A DNA stretch of 64,000 bases from Candida dubliniensis CD36 (lineage: Eukaryota; Ascomycota; Pichiomycetes; Serinales; Debaryomycetaceae), in NCBI RefSeq assembly GCF_000026945.1, contig NC_012862.1, positions 62,001 through 126,000 of the forward strand, in the 5' to 3' direction. Positions 62,601-64,000 of the stretch are shown here, piece by piece (within the stretch, counting starts at the first letter, position 1; each line of letters opens with the position of its first letter). The notes beneath the pieces are model-generated. The model worked only from the letters and a program-made list of their open reading frames with translations, was not told the DNA's origin and did not search any database. A program made the position numbers and the translations under genes.

Positions 62601-63727
62601 TCTCAGATTATAATACTGCCAGATTAGCGAATTTGATTGAACAATTCTCTCCTAATTTACATTTGGAAGTCTTGAAACTTACTGGTAGTGGTGATGAAGG
62701 TGATGCTAGTAATGAGATTGTGTTGAGTTATTTACGCGAAGTGTTTCTAGTTTCCAAATCAATTGATTTAACCCAATTCATTAACAGATACATTGAACTA
62801 TTATTGCTATATAAGAAAGACAAAGAAGTTGTAAGTTTTGTTAAACAATGGAAAGATAAAGTTGATTATGATGTGGCGATGCAATTATTTGAGAACCATA
62901 ATATTATTGAGCCTCAAGTGATACTTTTGGTTGACCAAGAAAAGTTCTCAACGGCATTGGAACTTATTTTGAAATATATTGAAGATAATGTTAATGATAC
63001 AACTTTACAAGAGCAATTTTCTAACCTTCTAGATTTAGCAATCGAGATTTGTGAGAATCCCAAAAGTCTTGTCATTAGCAAAGTTGAAGCAGATGAGTTG
63101 AAATCAAACGAAAAGTTATGGCTTGAATTGATTACTAGATTGGTTGTTCTTGCTAATTCAACCAATACTGTCGTTGGCTCACCATTGCACAAATTTTTCA
63201 ATCAATTTATACATGATTGCTTTAAAAGGATTAGTGATCATAAATTGAATAATGATTCGAAATCATTATTTTTAAATGTGTTCAATAAGTTTTTGCATCA
63301 ATTTCCTGAAAATGACCCCACAAAGTTTGCCACGCTTGCTAATATCAAAGATGTGTTACAACAAGTGTTTATTTCATATTCGTACGAAAGTGAAATTTTG
63401 AAAATAACTATGCGAATGTTTAATCGAGATATGTATAAAAGCATGATGCTATTGCAAGACATCAAATTAGCCAAATGGGATATAACAACAAAGAATTGTG
63501 CAAATTGTGGGAAGCCCATGTGGGGTAAACATATTGATAGTGAAGATTTGAATCAACATTGGTTAGCCTGGGAGCATTGCCAAAGACAAAAACTCTGGGG
63601 TAATGTAAAAGACGATACCTTCCATGATTTGAAGTTGATATTCTTTTCGTGTGGACATGGTTATCATTTCAATTGTCTTGAAAGATTGGGTGTTAATGAT
63701 TACTGTGTTATTTGTGGGAAGAAGTAA
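59678..63727 (+). CDS. VPS8: Vps8, CORVET tethering subunit
   Basis: Vps8 is the Rab5 (Vps21)-binding subunit of CORVET on endosomes. The 1349-aa product has a Ser-rich N-terminus, an N-terminal WD40 propeller (about 100-420; for example CAISCIAFSSDCSYLAAGLQDGSIRLWNL) and a long alpha-solenoid. The C-terminal RING-like finger has cysteines at C1274 and C1277, then C1325, H1327, H1330, C1333, C1343 and C1346 (FFSCGHGYHFNCLERLGVNDYCVICGKK region). Length fits the family (about 1270 in yeast). The long gap between the first Cys pair and the rest is a Vps8 feature, not a sequencing error. The codon after TD near residue 5 is CTG and should be Ser. Confidence 0.95.
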   Translation: MVLTDLVFNELSAKTLLSSSSPSIISNSTSSISESLLRKTRFDDRATTKTSLALKSYRNNSNPKLPISTLKETRINGGGGDDDGDDDEVLLKDIFQWNELKTISETINSPEFINLHGSCLFVKSNAVYIAIITNRGNIVIFNYRREIDYILVPTQSNDETCAISCIAFSSDCSYLAAGLQDGSIRLWNLKRATKGNSIPNLPFYTIYPISLKSRFTQNIQGHIINTRITYISFVGESNYQLITADDCGLVFYHNGIKKFMNLIYVTTKLLGKNDANLDDSKFKIRCMEMLPLGSAHQITDKMGILAIMTDDLLVIVSTISLNDDTVLYVKQHFKIGKPKLVLQEEGLPSHCLSWMPSMHTKAGFTNTRLAYCWNNVLTILELDNKSLSGRMLDFINNAKDRNKVISKLPFKKIARLIDERIIRDIKWLQSDVLCLFFDDEMITIYSNGSALVPVASQTIGNISDINLSKHRVLYNRESKLFIGKLLGWADILLKKLSQGLYAEALAIADSYYNSNSVGKLTVIGLPQNRKQRAELIEPYLVKIMREAMPHLIQSDRESYITLCLNIIAYIAVPNDLLETLYEIVQDDSVFFQALEPFILSGLILSLPPVVLKALIQYYVKGENHPSTNMGDNGDLLTEIICTLDIKLLDIDLAIQLCKQHDLRECLVYIWNFVLNDYQTPLIEFFVDINNNPSSADNFKIYTYLSYILTGRQYPIDKFINNDMAAKKSICDILFTSSTISSVPTRNGNTIFPYLYTLLKFDSLEMLSCINEFFEDLFLNEDAKLNRQYLLDALIDIFEANDEHFTDFDKCQLLIFIARNYPKYSQFLRLSDSILSDVFNRLCENKSEAIFQDCELALQSLLPYFEPEDDYYVEKLEMAKYYNVLINMYKSEGMFSQALRMWLKREQGNISDQSLDNQTPEMDIGGRNSNDDHDHVDQLYQLLESSFASSKNPGDRLNLVKIVKENFGRFLKLNDVSDYNTARLANLIEQFSPNLHLEVLKLTGSGDEGDASNEIVLSYLREVFLVSKSIDLTQFINRYIELLLLYKKDKEVVSFVKQWKDKVDYDVAMQLFENHNIIEPQVILLVDQEKFSTALELILKYIEDNVNDTTLQEQFSNLLDLAIEICENPKSLVISKVEADELKSNEKLWLELITRLVVLANSTNTVVGSPLHKFFNQFIHDCFKRISDHKLNNDSKSLFLNVFNKFLHQFPENDPTKFATLANIKDVLQQVFISYSYESEILKITMRMFNRDMYKSMMLLQDIKLAKWDITTKNCANCGKPMWGKHIDSEDLNQHWLAWEHCQRQKLWGNVKDDTFHDLKLIFFSCGHGYHFNCLERLGVNDYCVICGKK

Positions 63728-64000
63728 AGATGCAAAACTAAGTGAATTGATTCATTTGGTAGCGGTCACGAAAGGGAGAATCAGGAGAACCAAGAGAAGC
63801 CAAGCGAGTTCGATTCTAGATGCAGGATATGTGGTTGGTCTTTGTTCGATCTGCCTAAATAGGAAATATGTAAACAATAGAATCAATTCTTGTGAGAAAA
63901 AAAAATTTCTTTCACAACCTAAAAATAGTAATAATAGTTAACAACAACAACAAATAACATCAATTTTGCTACAAAATATAGCAATGGGTAGACACTATTA
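63728..64000. other. Right flank after VPS8
   Basis: These 273 bp hold the VPS8 3' flank. An A8 tract and CAA repeats (about 63940-63955) lie near the edge. No gene start is recognised. Confidence 0.5.

Overview
The window is nuclear DNA of an ascomycete yeast of the CUG-Ser clade, most likely Candida albicans or a close sister such as C. dubliniensis. The reasons are: AT-rich, gene-dense sequence with very few introns; yeast-style splice signals (GTATGT and TACTAAC) in the two introns I found; leucine codons that are almost all TTA/TTG (all 24 in ATP5); two HYR/IFF-family cell-wall genes; and a run of neighbours (ESA1, DOT5, ATP5, EST3, IFF11, NGT1, RSE1, FKH2) that I recall as linked in C. 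albicans. That linkage is from memory and was not searched. In-frame CTG codons should be read as serine, so positions shown as Leu from CTG are probably Ser.

Layout. 1-9.4 kb: TRZ1 (tRNA 3' processing), EST3 (telomerase subunit), an unrecognised membrane protein, RML2 and ATP5 (divergent mitochondrial ribosome and ATP synthase genes), TED1 (ER GPI-anchor remodelling) and DOT5 (nuclear thiol peroxidase). 10.7-18.5 kb: ESA1 (histone acetyltransferase), PRP46 (spliceosome), an unrecognised 365-aa protein, UBC12 (NEDD8/Rub1 conjugation), PAC1/LIS1 (dynein) and IST1 (ESCRT-III). 18.8-25.8 kb: an HRK1-like kinase, a possible 70-aa membrane protein, SOF1 (rRNA processing) and a PSR1-type phosphatase. 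25.8-38.3 kb: an accessory, gene-poor stretch. Gaps of 4.0 and 3.1 kb precede two IFF/HYR genes in tandem, one long, repeat-rich and GPI-anchored, the other short and apparently secreted (IFF11). 38.8-46.4 kb: COG7, spliced PET191, RAV1 and an animal-type PLP amino-acid decarboxylase. 46.4-64 kb: a 2.1-kb empty upstream region, NGT1 (GlcNAc transporter), RSE1 (U2 snRNP), spliced FKH2, SWD1 (COMPASS) and VPS8 (CORVET).

Most genes are single-copy housekeeping genes and do not form one pathway. Small themes are chromatin and telomeres (EST3, ESA1, DOT5, SWD1), splicing (PRP46, RSE1), trafficking and acidification (TED1, COG7, IST1, RAV1, VPS8) and mitochondria (RML2, ATP5, PET191). The host-interaction part is the IFF pair and NGT1. 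I found no tRNA, rRNA, transposon, LTR or CRISPR, and no clearly new multi-gene system. The best leads are the nested repeats and the paired architecture of the IFF genes, an ESA1 insertion inside the MYST domain, a one-cysteine DOT5 with an acidic tail, two introns (one with an 11-nt first exon), a kinase with a long insert, and three unrecognised proteins.
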